DNA of 64,000 nucleotides. Source: Parietichytrium sp. I65-24A. Its lineage: Eukaryota; Sar; Bigyra; Thraustochytrida; Thraustochytriidae. Location: positions 248,001 through 312,000 of the forward strand of contig BLSF01000041.1 in NCBI GenBank assembly GCA_012862575.1, written 5' to 3'. The notes beneath the pieces are model-generated. The model was not told the DNA's origin. It saw nothing but the letters and a program-made list of their open reading frames with translations, and did no database searches. Position numbers and translations under genes: made by a program. Shown here one piece after another: positions 40,042 through 51,000 of this stretch (position 1 is its first letter; each line of letters begins with the position of its first letter).

Positions 40042-43000
40042 TCAACAATCGAAGTCAGACAGAAAACACATGGCAGAAGAAAGTCTTTCCAGCGTGGAAC
40101 TGGCGTACTTTTGAACCTCAGCATTCCCTGGATGCGCTTGCATGGCCGCGACGATCCGCTCAACAGCGTTTTGTTCCACCAATTTTATTTGGTTTTCAGG
40201 CTTCACAGCTAGGCTCCAAAGCGCAGCACATGCTAATTTTTGTACCTCAACATTCTCCGGATGCGCCTGCATGGCCGCGAGGATCCGCACATCAGCGTTC
40301 TGTTCCATCAATTTTATTTGATTTTCAGATTTAACAGCGAGATTCCAAAGCGTCCCGCACGCCTTTTCTTGTACACCTGAATTCTCCAGATACGCTCGCA
40401 TGGTCGCAATGATCTGCTCACCAGCGTTTTGCTCCATCAATTTTATTTTATTTTCAGAATTTACAGCGAGATTCCAAAGCGCAGCGCATGCTAGTCGCTG
40501 TACCTCGGCATTCCGCGGATGCGCTCGCATGGCCTCGACAATCCGCTCGCCAGCATTTTCTTTCATCAAATGTATTTGATTTTCATGATTCACAGCGAGG
40601 TTCCAGAGCGCCCCGCATGCCTTTTCCTGTACGCTTGCGTTTCCCAAATGTGCTTGCATGGCCTCGACGATCCGCACACCAGCATTTCGATCCATCAATA
40701 TTGTTCGGTTTCTAGAATTGACAGCGAGGTTCCAAATCGCTGCGCATGCGAATCTCTGTACCTCGGCGCTCCCTGGATGCGCTTGCATGGCCGCGACAAT
40801 CCGATCACCAGCGTCTTGCTCAATCAGCTTAATTTTATTTTCAGAATTAGCGGCGAGGCTCCAAAGCGCAGCGCAGGCTAATCTCTGTACCTCGGCATTC
40901 CCCAGATGCGCTTGCATGGCCGCGGCAATCCGCTCACCAGCGTTTTGTTCCATCAGTTTGAGCTGGTTATCAGGATGCACGGAGAGGTTCCAAAGCGTTC
41001 CGCATGCCTTTTCTTGGACGCCTGCGTTCTCTATATGCGCTTGCATGGCTGCAACGATACGCTCACCAGCGTTTTGTTCCATCAGCTTGATTTGGTTTTC
41101 CGAATCCACTGCGAGGTTCCAAATCGCTGTGCAAGCTAGTCTCTGTACCTCAGCATTCCCAATATGCGCTTGCATGGCCGCGACGATCCGCTCGCCAGCG
41201 TTTTGTTCCATCAGTTTTATTCTACTCACAGAGTTTGCAGCCAAGGCCCAAAGTGCTCCGCATGCCTGTTCTTGTACGATTGCATCATCTGAATGCGCTT
41301 GCATAGCAGTGACGATCCGCTCACCAGCGTTTTGTTCCACCAGATTTATTTGGTTTTCAGGATTGAAAGCGAGGCTCCCAAGCACTGCACAAGCGCTCGC
41401 TTGGACGTGTGCATCCCCTGAATGCGCTTGCATCGCCGCGATGATCAGCTCACCAGCACCTTGGTTCATCAGGCGATCTCTTAGAGTGATGTCATCAGCA
41501 TATTTTCTAAGCAATTGACATCCTTTCGACTGAATGCCACCAATCGCTTGATGCTCTCTCATGTATGACATGACTTCCTCTGGGTGTTCCACATCATTCA
41601 ATTGCCCAACTAAAGTGCGGAGGTGCTCAGGAGCAAACACCCACAGCTTTTCTTCGTCTACAAGATCTTGAACTCCATCACCCCCGGTTATGAAACACCT
41701 TGCTGCCTCAAAAAGCCTTTCATCGCCCTTTTCGGTGCAGCAACCATCAGCGCTGGCATCCATGCGCAACTCCAAAAGCGCATCTTTCGCAGAATACAGT
41801 GCCGCGACCTTCACCTCTAGCGCTTGTCTCGACTGAGCTGCCAACTCGATTTCCTCGAGGCCGGGGCAACTCTTGGCAGCCTCAAGAATCTCCCCTAAAA
41901 ATCGCCTTCGGGAGACAGTGTAACGCAGAATGGCCTTTCCAGCTTCATTCTTCAGTGCCTTGGCAAGCTCGCTTGTATCCACCCGATCCGAATCACTCGC
42001 TATTGATTGAGTGATTATTTCGGAGAATCTGGCTTTCAAAGCCTTTGTGACGGCACCTCTCTCCCGCTGGAAAAAGTTGTCAACAGCTGTTTCGATGCCC
42101 TTAGTCAGCTGTGTAAATCGGGAAATCTTCAACGGCAACCCGGACGATTCAATCACATTTCTTAGAAATCGCGACCGCACGACGGCCCAGGAAGAATCGA
42201 TCACCTGCGCGATCTGCTCGTCCATCTCATCGATGATGTCCCACGCTATTTCCATTCGCTTGACCAATGGGAGATCGATTACTGTGTGCTCGACAAGAAC
42301 GCCATCCTTCAGCTCGACCTTTCGATCAAATTCATCAAGCCAAGCGGTCGTCGGCACGCTGCGTAGTCTTTCAAACCCACTCAGTAACTCCCGTTGGACG
42401 GCTTCTGCCGATACGCAATCTGGCCGAAATCCAAGGTCCCAGATCTGCGTAAAGAGACCCTGAAGTTCAATTCGCGCTCTCTGCAGCTCATTGTTCACCC
42501 AAGTTTCGCGCATGTATCGCGTCAGCATGTCGTTGCAAGAGCCGAGTAGACCGGTCAAACCATGCTTCGCTTCATCGAATTCGATGCCATGCTGCTCGCA
42601 TTTTTCCCGCAGCACATCTCGCTCACGCGTGATCGAGTGCGAGAGGGAATGAGTTTCAGAAGCTTTCACATCACTCGAATCGCGATTCACCAGTGGGATA
42701 ACAGAAGTGATGTTTACATCCACCGGGAGGTCGCTGCCTTCCATTTTGATGCGATTGGACAGATCACGGTCTCCACCAGGTTCGTCCACCATTGTCAACG
42801 CCACAACCACTGGGTTTCCCGCTTCCAGAAGGAATGGCCAGATACCATTGCTTCGGATCCGACGAGCGGTGCCAGACACCACTGCCAGCACCAAAGTATG
42901 AGGGACTCGGAGCATCTTCCGCGTGAGCTCCTCAGTGTCTCGCTTGGCCTTTGCTGGCGCAGCAACGATCCCAGGGAGATCGACCAGATCGATGGTTGGC

Positions 43001-43821
43001 ACGGACGGCGCGCAAATCTCCACCTGCACCTCGTGATCGATGATGACATTATCGCCAGTGTCGTCCGGGTGCTGCTGCTTGATGAAGTCCTGGATGATGG
43101 TGGATACTTGTGTGGCAAACGGTTCGTCCATTTGATCACCCGTCTCGCAGATGTACGGCTCAGACTCTTGAACAACGGCGTTGGTTTCGGTGTTTTTCAA
43201 TCGGATGGTGACTTTGTTTTGGTGCTTGTTGCATCGCAGCATGAGCCGAATTGGCAGTCGCGTGCAAAAACCAGAGTCACGAGGAAATACATTCCGCATG
43301 GCAATGCGCTCAAGGGTACTAGATTTGCCTTCGCTCTCCACACCACAAACGACAATTTGAGGCAGTTGCAGAGTAAAGTCGCCACGGACTTTGTACACGG
43401 CGTTCAACAAGCGACCGTACGGAGCATCTCTGCTGAAAAGGACTTCTGCCAATCCGCCGTGCCTTTGCATTCGTTCTGGTCTAGTTGTATTCGAACCGAT
43501 GCTCGACCCATCGTTTTCAGAAGCGGCGCCCGATGAAGACGAACTGGACGAGCTCGATCTACTGCGACCGGCCGCAAGCTGTAGTGCAAGCCGGTACCCA
43601 CTCCTGCGTGCCTCGGTGCGAATAGTTTCGTAAGCTTCACGGATGCGCCCAAGGTCGGCATCGTCGGATGCACGTTCTTCGGCCGCCTGAAAGGCGCTGG
43701 TAACAGCGGTGTCATCAATTTCCTTGTCATCGGCGTCTAAGCGCAGGAGCTCAAAGGCGGTGTGATCGACGCGGATCCACTCCTCGTCGCTGTTGCTGCT
43801 GTTGTCACTGCTGTTGCTCAT
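40042..43821 (-). CDS. J-like / dynamin-type GTPase / armadillo-repeat fusion protein
   Basis: 1,259 residues, single exon, ATG at 43819-43821. Residues about 15-80 resemble a degenerate DnaJ domain (FELLRLDADDKEIDD ... RIREAYETI) without an HPD motif. A poly-Ser stretch follows (89-97). A dynamin-superfamily GTPase occupies about 120-450: G1 GVESEGKSST (160-169), G3 DLPG (281-284), G4-like TMVD (343-346). A helical stalk-like region runs to about 780. From about 803 to the end are ten full armadillo-type repeats of exactly 43 residues (129 bp), plus a partial one (core ACGALWNLAVN...NQIKLMEQNAGERIVAAMQAH). Repeat types alternate, EVQRLACAALW then VQEKACGTLW. The likely role is a membrane-remodelling or oligomerising GTPase with a large protein-binding tail; the partner is unknown. 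Confidence 0.88.
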   Translation of the reverse strand: MSNSSDNSSNSDEEWIRVDHTAFELLRLDADDKEIDDTAVTSAFQAAEERASDDADLGRIREAYETIRTEARRSGYRLALQLAAGRSRSSSSSSSSSGAASENDGSSIGSNTTRPERMQRHGGLAEVLFSRDAPYGRLLNAVYKVRGDFTLQLPQIVVCGVESEGKSSTLERIAMRNVFPRDSGFCTRLPIRLMLRCNKHQNKVTIRLKNTETNAVVQESEPYICETGDQMDEPFATQVSTIIQDFIKQQHPDDTGDNVIIDHEVQVEICAPSVPTIDLVDLPGIVAAPAKAKRDTEELTRKMLRVPHTLVLAVVSGTARRIRSNGIWPFLLEAGNPVVVALTMVDEPGGDRDLSNRIKMEGSDLPVDVNITSVIPLVNRDSSDVKASETHSLSHSITRERDVLREKCEQHGIEFDEAKHGLTGLLGSCNDMLTRYMRETWVNNELQRARIELQGLFTQIWDLGFRPDCVSAEAVQRELLSGFERLRSVPTTAWLDEFDRKVELKDGVLVEHTVIDLPLVKRMEIAWDIIDEMDEQIAQVIDSSWAVVRSRFLRNVIESSGLPLKISRFTQLTKGIETAVDNFFQRERGAVTKALKARFSEIITQSIASDSDRVDTSELAKALKNEAGKAILRYTVSRRRFLGEILEAAKSCPGLEEIELAAQSRQALEVKVAALYSAKDALLELRMDASADGCCTEKGDERLFEAARCFITGGDGVQDLVDEEKLWVFAPEHLRTLVGQLNDVEHPEEVMSYMREHQAIGGIQSKGCQLLRKYADDITLRDRLMNQGAGELIIAAMQAHSGDAHVQASACAVLGSLAFNPENQINLVEQNAGERIVTAMQAHSDDAIVQEQACGALWALAANSVSRIKLMEQNAGERIVAAMQAHIGNAEVQRLACTAIWNLAVDSENQIKLMEQNAGERIVAAMQAHIENAGVQEKACGTLWNLSVHPDNQLKLMEQNAGERIAAAMQAHLGNAEVQRLACAALWSLAANSENKIKLIEQDAGDRIVAAMQAHPGSAEVQRFACAAIWNLAVNSRNRTILMDRNAGVRIVEAMQAHLGNASVQEKACGALWNLAVNHENQIHLMKENAGERIVEAMRAHPRNAEVQRLACAALWNLAVNSENKIKLMEQNAGEQIIATMRAYLENSGVQEKACGTLWNLAVKSENQIKLMEQNADVRILAAMQAHPENVEVQKLACAALWSLAVKPENQIKLVEQNAVERIVAAMQAHPGNAEVQKYASSTLERLSSAMCFLSDFDC
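40100..41420 (-). repeat. coding 129-bp armadillo-repeat array with two-repeat higher-order unit
   Basis: Ten to eleven tandem 129-bp units inside the gene. Units of the 'EVQRLAC' and 'VQEKACG' type alternate for most of the array, so the expanding unit was probably 258 bp. Confidence 0.8.
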
Positions 43822-44704
43822 TCTTTCCCCTCCTCACTCGCGCTTGTCCTTCTCCTTGCCCTCGCATCCAAGTCCACTCGTCTATACTAGGTTTGCTCGA
43901 CCATTCGATCATTTGACACTGCGGAAGAAAGGTTGGAAGGAAAGAAGGAAGGCGTCCAAATTTCGACCCTCTTCCTTCCCAACTTGAAGTACAGTACCGG
44001 TACCTACTGTCAGTGCTGTAGAAACGAGCTAAGCTACCGTTATCGTACAAGGTGTGTGCATTTTTATTCTCTACGGCATCTACGTAGATGCGTACACTAT
44101 GTACACTTTTCGAGACCAAGTTGGACCAGACTAACAGAACCAACGTACTTGCCAGAACGTGCCTTCCGCCATCAGCCATCGCCTTATGGACCACCAACCT
44201 TGCAGTGAACGCTTGTGAACACCAACGTCGGTCACCACGCTTAAAGCACCACCAACCTCGACCTAACCTACGGCTGTTTTACATACATTCGACTTGGAGT
44301 GGTACGCCGTAACGGTCCGGCCGTTATGAATGTTGCTCGGTCAAGGAAACCAGTGGCCCGAGTGGCTTGGTTTTTTGATTAATGGACCAATTTAGAAACT
44401 CGATGTGCAGTTAAAGGTTGCCCAGGTTCTCTCAAAGTGGATCAAGCAGAGTTCAGAGAGAGGAGGAAGACATGGAAATTTTGTATTTATGTTCTTGAGA
44501 TAATAGTTAGTGTCTTCAACGAAAACAAAAGTTCTCCTGCCAGCCATTTTCAGACACACAATTGGCAGGAGAAACTGTTTGGAGAATGATATTTTTCAGT
44601 ATTCTGCATGCAAGCCATCGCTGAAGAAGAAAGAAGAGGCAAAGGACAACAACTCCACCGTTCTATAAGTGCCTCTCGCCATTGCTGTTCAGAACAAAGT
44701 CTTC
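43822..44704. other. intergenic region
   Basis: 883 bp between two minus-strand genes, so it should hold the 3' end of one and the promoter of the other. It contains a short purine run near 43930 and a 6-bp-arm inverted repeat (taacgg..ccgtta) near 44310. No gene seen. Confidence 0.45.
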
Positions 44705-47104
44705 TCAGGTAGTTGCCTTCTTCAAAATGGCTTTGCACTCCCTGGTATCTGGGTGCGATTCGCCGTATGCTGTGACATAAATCTGCAGCGCCTGCCTTAG
44801 GTAGGGGACCGATTCGTCCTTTTTCTTCTGTGACTCTAGCAAGCAGACTCCCATGTTGAGCATAATGTTGGCAACCTTTGGATGTTGAGGGCCAAGTTGG
44901 TCCTGGTACAATTCAAGTGCCTTTTGGTATTTCTCCATGGCCTTGTCATACTTTTTCTGGGCCTCTAGGCAAACAGCCATATTGTTGTAGGTCGTGCCAA
45001 CGTCAGGAATAGAGTCAATGGTGCGAATATTTCCGCTTATTGCCGAAATTCCGCTCTGCACACTCATCCTGCGCGAACTCTCTGGGGTTGAGGAGACGCT
45101 TTGATGACCGCCTGGTGCGACGAGGGAGAGGGCTTGGTGCAAAATTTCTAGCGCCTGCTCTGGCTGGTCCTGGTCATTGAGTACAACCGCAATGTTGTTC
45201 AAGGTGATGAAGACCGTGATGTGTTGCTCCCCGAAAACGCGCTCGTAGATTTTCAAGGCCTTCTGATAGTTCTCGAGTGCTTCATCGAGCTTTTGCTGGC
45301 TCGCTTGCACGTTAGCAATGCTGTTGAGTACGTCCGCTACAGAAGGATCCAGGTTACCTAGCTTTTGCTTACGAATGATCAAAGCCTGCTCAAACTTCTT
45401 GAGAGCCTGGTCGTACTTGCGCATGTAAGCCAGCACGTTTGCGGTGTTAATGATGGTGTCGGCAACAATGAGCGGGTCCTTGTCCTTGACGAGAATCATG
45501 AGCAAGTAGGATTGCTCATAGTTCTCCAGAGCCTTGTCGTATTTGCCTTTGAGAGCCCAAACGTTCGCAATCTTGCTCAGCGTGTTTGCCACCATCAGGG
45601 GCTTGTCTTGAGCCTTGTAGATGAAAAAGGCTTTCTTGTACTTGGTGACGGCCATGTCATACTCGCGCAAATCCTCGTAAACTGTGGCAATCTTACACAG
45701 AACGGCGGCCGCTTGAGTGTCGTTCTTCATCTTGTTGTGAATTCCGAGTGACTCAGTGTAATACTTGATGGCAGTGTGGAAATGCTGCTGAAACTTTTGC
45801 TGTTTGAGCTGCTTGTCCGTGTCGTCCTTGAGCACAAAAAGCAGGAGGTCGGCTGCCTCCTCAAGGAGCAACGTCAGAGCAGACCCGCTCAGCTTTGGCC
45901 GCAGCTTGCCCATCGTCACAATTGTAGACTGGACCATCCACACCTTGCACTGATCGATCAAGGATATTTTCAGCTCAGTTGACCGGTTGTGCGCCTTAAT
46001 GATCTTGGCCTCTGTGGCAGAGCTGCACGCTAGTGTCTGGTACTCAAGTGTTCGCAAAATGGCATCCACGCGTCCTTTGGTCAAAAGCACGTCATCTTCC
46101 GGGTCATAGTCGTCCTCGTCGGCGGCGTCCAGTCCTTCGATATTGTCATTGTCCCCGGACGAGGAGTCGTCTCGAAAAAGGGTCTTCCTACGACGATTGC
46201 TCTGCCGTACTTCGTCCTTCCTTTCGCTTTCTTGAACCTCTTTCTCGAGTTTGACGAGGAGCGGGGGTAGGCTTGGGCGCGACGCGTTCTCGCCTTTCTT
46301 GGGCCTGCACATGAACGCTGGAGGAGGCACCCCGGGCTTGGTCATCTCGTTGATCTCCCAGGCACACCAAAGGCGAGTGAGCACTTTGGGGTCATCCCAG
46401 GAATCCAGAAACACCCATCGAGTGTCAAAGTTGGTGATGGCCTGGCTCAGATTGTCTAGCAGGGGGATGAGTTCGCCGCGTTCGGCGATGAGCTTGGCGT
46501 GATTGACCCCGAAAACATCTAGCCACACAAACTGCTTATCAACGGCCTTGTTTTTGCGGATACATTCATTCACCACGGATCGTGCAAGATGTGAGAGTTT
46601 TGTCTGTCTCGCGCAGCACATGTACGCTCCTTGGAATGGTTTCCCGAGCGGGAATCTGCCCTTTCTGTCGATCATGTTCACGTAAGGCACATGCTGATCC
46701 CTTGTCTCCTCCAGGAGGACGAATTCAAACAGGTCGCCGATCGTCCACTCTTTGCGAGGCTTGGGCTTGAGAGACTTGACAGGAATCTCCACCAGCCGCT
46801 CTTCTCCACTGACGCGCGCTTTATACATTCCCTCGCTCCCATCGTCCAGCACCTGAACCGTGGTCCCTTCCATCGCTGTTCCTGGCATATTTTCCGTCAC
46901 GGTGTACAGTTCAACGCCAACGCCCATCTTTTCGGTTGCGACATCAACGGCAATGCTCCAGAGGCACTTGACGGAGATACCTTTGTACTGCACCATAGCA
47001 TTGCTCAGATTGTCCTCTTTGGGCCGCTGCGGTCTCGTCGAGCTTGATCTGCGAAAGCTTAGTCGCTTCAAGCTCTGCCGCAAAACGCCCGTCACCGCGT
47101 CCAT
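44705..47104 (-). CDS. kinesin-light-chain-like TPR protein with an N-terminal 'WLD...RLWCAWE' domain
   Basis: 799 residues from the ATG at 47102-47104; the upstream GTG frame begins right after a stop. The N-terminus is basic (LRQSLKRLSFRRSSS). At about 110-290 is a domain with FVWLDVFGVNHAK and DSWDDPKVLTRLWCAWEI. This pattern is frequent in protist and algal TPR or leucine-rich-repeat proteins and recalls TIR/HET-like folds; no catalytic Glu can be assigned. An acidic linker (DDEDDYDPEDD type, about 330-360) follows. Then come seven kinesin-light-chain-type TPRs (about 480-790; for example ANTLSKIANVWALKGKYDKALENY). A Ser-rich insert separates repeats 5 and 6. Probably a cytosolic protein-binding or signalling protein. 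True kinesin light chain is unlikely given the N-terminal domain. Confidence 0.85.
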   Translation of the reverse strand: MDAVTGVLRQSLKRLSFRRSSSTRPQRPKEDNLSNAMVQYKGISVKCLWSIAVDVATEKMGVGVELYTVTENMPGTAMEGTTVQVLDDGSEGMYKARVSGEERLVEIPVKSLKPKPRKEWTIGDLFEFVLLEETRDQHVPYVNMIDRKGRFPLGKPFQGAYMCCARQTKLSHLARSVVNECIRKNKAVDKQFVWLDVFGVNHAKLIAERGELIPLLDNLSQAITNFDTRWVFLDSWDDPKVLTRLWCAWEINEMTKPGVPPPAFMCRPKKGENASRPSLPPLLVKLEKEVQESERKDEVRQSNRRRKTLFRDDSSSGDNDNIEGLDAADEDDYDPEDDVLLTKGRVDAILRTLEYQTLACSSATEAKIIKAHNRSTELKISLIDQCKVWMVQSTIVTMGKLRPKLSGSALTLLLEEAADLLLFVLKDDTDKQLKQQKFQQHFHTAIKYYTESLGIHNKMKNDTQAAAVLCKIATVYEDLREYDMAVTKYKKAFFIYKAQDKPLMVANTLSKIANVWALKGKYDKALENYEQSYLLMILVKDKDPLIVADTIINTANVLAYMRKYDQALKKFEQALIIRKQKLGNLDPSVADVLNSIANVQASQQKLDEALENYQKALKIYERVFGEQHITVFITLNNIAVVLNDQDQPEQALEILHQALSLVAPGGHQSVSSTPESSRRMSVQSGISAISGNIRTIDSIPDVGTTYNNMAVCLEAQKKYDKAMEKYQKALELYQDQLGPQHPKVANIMLNMGVCLLESQKKKDESVPYLRQALQIYVTAYGESHPDTRECKAILKKATT

Positions 47105-47630
47105 CTTGCCGTCCTCACTCGTGCGCTTCGGCACAGCTCCCACCTACGACCAACAGCACAGAGGAACTATATCCCCTGCCTCGTTGCACCGTGCACTGCG
47201 AGCTTGTATATCGAATTGATTCCCCCAAGCGCTCCCTAAGAAACCAGTCTCTGCTTTTTCACCTCTTCACCTCTTCACATCCAAAGCACCACGCTCGCTG
47301 TCCAATCCCAACGAATCAATCTTCAAAACAAACATAAACGTCGCGCCTACAAAGCGCAGTTCCGTCCAAGCGCCTCCAACAAAGTGAACAAGTCAACAAG
47401 TTAAGAAGTCAAGAAGTGAAGAAGAGACGAGCTCAATGCAACACGCAGCGAGAGAAGCGGATGCGAGCTGTCAGCAAGCTTCTCAGGGCAGCTCTGAACA
47501 CCTGAGAGACCTACTCACCACGTACGTACGCGCGAGCACTGCGGGGCGGCTAGTTGTGGTCTAATGAGTTGTAAGGTCTGGGGGGGCGCGCGGACACCCC
47601 TTGTCTCCACTTCTCGTTACCTTTTTCTTC

Positions 47631-47675
47631 CAAACAAAGAACAAACAAACAAATAAACAAACAAACAAACAAACC
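47631..47675 (+). repeat. AAAC tetranucleotide microsatellite
   Basis: About ten copies of aaac/caaa with one aata interruption. Confidence 0.85.
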
Positions 47676-47822
47676 AACTCAAAAGAGCCTTCCTTCCCTT
47701 TCCCGCCCACGCTCCTAACCAGCTCTTACCGCTCATCTACTCCGCCCTCTATATAAACCGCAGAGGAAATGTAGGAAAAGGTGTGCGCCCGAAATCTAGC
47801 CAGCCCTTAGGCGATACTACTA

Positions 47823-47870
47823 TAACTAGCTACGGCCACACGCTATCTCCGCAATAGCGTGTGCTAGTTA
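47823..47870. repeat. imperfect hairpin: 10-bp inner stem, 7-bp outer stem
   Basis: The inner arms cacacgctat (47837-47846) and atagcgtgtg (47854-47863) pair exactly around a 7-nt loop. The outer arms taactag (47823-47829) and ctagtta (47864-47870) also pair. A TATATAAA lies about 70 bp upstream. Confidence 0.8.
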
Positions 47871-48061
47871 GGCAACGGTTAGGGATGTGGTAAGAGTGTG
47901 TAGGGAAAGAGGGAGGGTGGGGCGTAGTGGGCGGCTAAGGAGAGTAAGGGGAGTGGTATGGGACGGCTAGAGTAAAAGGGTAGGGGGCGGGATGTGGTCG
48001 CTGTGAGAGAGGGAGAGATTGCGGGAGAGAGAAAGAGAGTCAGACATAGTCGACAATGTCA

Positions 48062-48086
48062 GACAGAGAGAGAGAGAGAGAGGGAG
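48062..48086 (+). repeat. GA microsatellite
   Basis: An almost perfect run of ga units. Confidence 0.8.
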
Positions 48087-51000
48087 GATGACCATCCTCA
48101 CATGACAAGCTCGTTGATTGATAACTTTACTTTGATTTTGTCCAATCAATCATCAATTGAAATGAAAAGAGAGACTTCATGGGTTCTTTGAAGTTAAAAT
48201 TCCTTCTTGAAAAATGCAAAGACAAGACAAGATGGAATGGAAGGAATGTGAAAGTTGAACTCTTTTCAATTGATGATGATAAGTACACCTTGAAAGGTCT
48301 CTCTGTTCTCTCACACTCTCACAAGTCAGACTTCAGTGTTCTCTCTCACTTCTCTCTGCCACATCCTTGACGTTGCTCAGCTCGTCGGCCACTGTTGGAC
48401 GGCGCATTTAACAACTCTCTGCTGGTCAAAGTGTCGGCTTGAGAAAACAACAGCTTGAACTCCTTGAACAGCACCAAGAGCCAAGAGCCAAGAGCAAAGA
48501 GGCGAAGAATTTGAAGGGGGATTCATTCTCGACTAAGCCGACTACGCAGTGCACGCGGGACACTCGCTGGAGTAGCTTACCTGGCCGGAGGGTGGGTGAG
48601 GCGGTCGTACGCTACTGGCTAGAGCACCGTGAACGTGGAGCAGAGCATTGCAAGTGGCTCAGCTCATACAATGCTCTGCGGCCTGCCTTCCAACACACGT
48701 CCTTGAGCTGCAAGCTTGTCAGATTGTCAGACTGGGGAGCTTCCATGCCATCATGATCTCAAACAGCGGCGCGGCGCACACTAATCGTTGGCAATCGTAT
48801 TTACTCATTTACTTTTCCACCATTTCCACCAGCGGGTGATAGCTGGTGATGTTGGTTGGGTCTTTGGATGGGATGGTTTCTTCATTCACCATTTGTTTGT
48901 TTCGATTCTTTCGTCAACAAATAGAGGTTACCGAAAACGGTGTCGCACACTCTTGGACACGTCCGCCGCCAAGCAGACAGAATGACGGCAGTGTTGGCAG
49001 TATGGCAATGACGGCAGCCTGTAGAAGACGCTCCAAACGCGGACAGCTCTTCGCCGCCGAACAGACTGGGTCAGATGGCGAAGCTTTTGTAAACCGACTG
49101 ACTGAGAGCACTGCAACAGTCAAGCAAGCATTGAATAACTGAATGACTTATACTGCGAAACAGAACGCGCTCCTGGTAGAGGTGCAAGTGGCGGCGCAAA
49201 AGGGTCGAACGTAGCATTGAATGTGGGGTGTTTGGTGAAATGGGACGGGACTCGTTCTGAATGTCTGGCCAGTCTGAATCGCGGCTTGCCAACAACTCTT
49301 TTCCATCTCTCTGGGTCATTCGCTCTTTCAACGTCAGTCATCCGCCAGCAGCTCGGCGTTTCGGATCACTTTCACAGCTTTTGCGTCCGGGTTCACGCAA
49401 ATCCGTCCAGCGCTGCGCGTTCTGCACTGACTGCGAGTACTGACTGTGAGTACCGCCACCGCATTTTGCCAGAGCAAGAGCAAGATATCTCTCGCGGCGG
49501 TCGAAGATGCAACTCATCCCAGATTTTTGCAGTCTGTAGGAAGGGGCTATCCGTGGCTCCATGCAACTTATAAATTTAACTGTAAAGCAGTCTCAGCCAT
49601 TTACTCACCTCACATCCTGCCATCCTCGCACTCGCGTTTAGTTAGCGCTCGTTCGCACACGGCGAGACAGGCAGCTGTGCAAAAGTTACCTGTTCTGTGA
49701 ATTGCTCCAATGCTGTTCTTGACAGAAATGTTGACACGCAGCGCATTCCGAACAGTGCAGAACAGTACAGAACGGAAAGACAGACCCGACTACTCACTTG
49801 CCTGTGAAGACTGTGAGGGTGGTGAGGGCATGTGAAGGCTGCGCACAGCAGGGAGTGAACTCTGCTGGCAAGTGAGCTTACAGTGAAAGTACCTTCTCAG
49901 CAAACCAGCTCTTCAGACTCAAAATCGCAGAACGGTTACGATTGTGAGGCTCCAGAGAAATTGGTCTAATTTCCTTCCAAGTTTGCAAGTTTGCAAGTTT
50001 GCCAGTTTGCCGGGGCTTTTCGTTGTCAAACTATCGGAATAAGCTTAGTCAGATTTACACTTTGTTCGTCCCGCTCTTGTGGGTGGCACTGCGCCAGCCA
50101 ATGTGAACGTCAAGCCTTGTTCATTTTTCATTTTTCATTTTTCCTCTCTCAATCTCCTCTTCTTTCCTCTCAATCTCGCTCTCCTTTCGCGGCTCCAGCG
50201 ACACGCGCTTCTTTTCGCTCACCATCACACACTGAACAAGCATTTGTTCCGCTTTCCCGCCAGTCCTCCACTTCCTTCTCTTGTTCGCGAACAACATGAC
50301 ATTCTCCCAGTTCTGTTGTAGATGCTCGCTAAGGATCTATTAGCAGCAAAGAGGTCGTGTAAGAGCTGCTATTGAGTTGGGTAGGTAAACGTTTGAGCGC
50401 TATGAGGTGGCGAAACTTGAACCTCTTGGGATGAAAGAAAGATAAAGTTTGACGACTCTTTTGGCATGTGCCTTCGATTGTTTTCGTCCAACAACGATAC
50501 TTGCACAGAAAGATCATAATATTGAACATAACACTTGAAAAGGATTGATTCAGAAGTTAGAGCCTGAAACTAAGAGAAAGACAGGTTGGAAGCTGGCTGG
50601 AACCGGAAAAAGAGACGACCTCGTCGATGAATTTGCCCATTTTTGGAGTGCTTTATCAGCGTTGGCTGTGAGGAATGAATGGATAGGTTACCTCGGGTTC
50701 CCGGTATGCGCTCAGTCGCACGCTCGTGCTCGGGAAAAAGCTCTAGATTGTGGACATCTATGAAACTATGACTTGGCTCCCTTGCGACAACCCTGCGAGG
50801 GAAGCTCTCGCCGTCAATTTAGACGCCCTCTTTTCGCGAGTCAGCACAACTTGTCGGCCTCCGTCGAAACCGCTCAGAGCCGCACAAGAGAAGGGAAAGA
50901 GTAGCGACTTAGAGCTTCGAAAAAGTCAACAGTGTCAGTAAAAAAACATCGCGGCGAGTCCGCCTTCCTCTCCAAACGTAGTGTTGCCGTCCAAGTGCTA

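Noticed and set aside
42562-43536. 324-codon plus-strand frame opposite the dynamin domain
   Set aside because: The minus strand encodes clear GTPase motifs here; the plus frame is a shadow.
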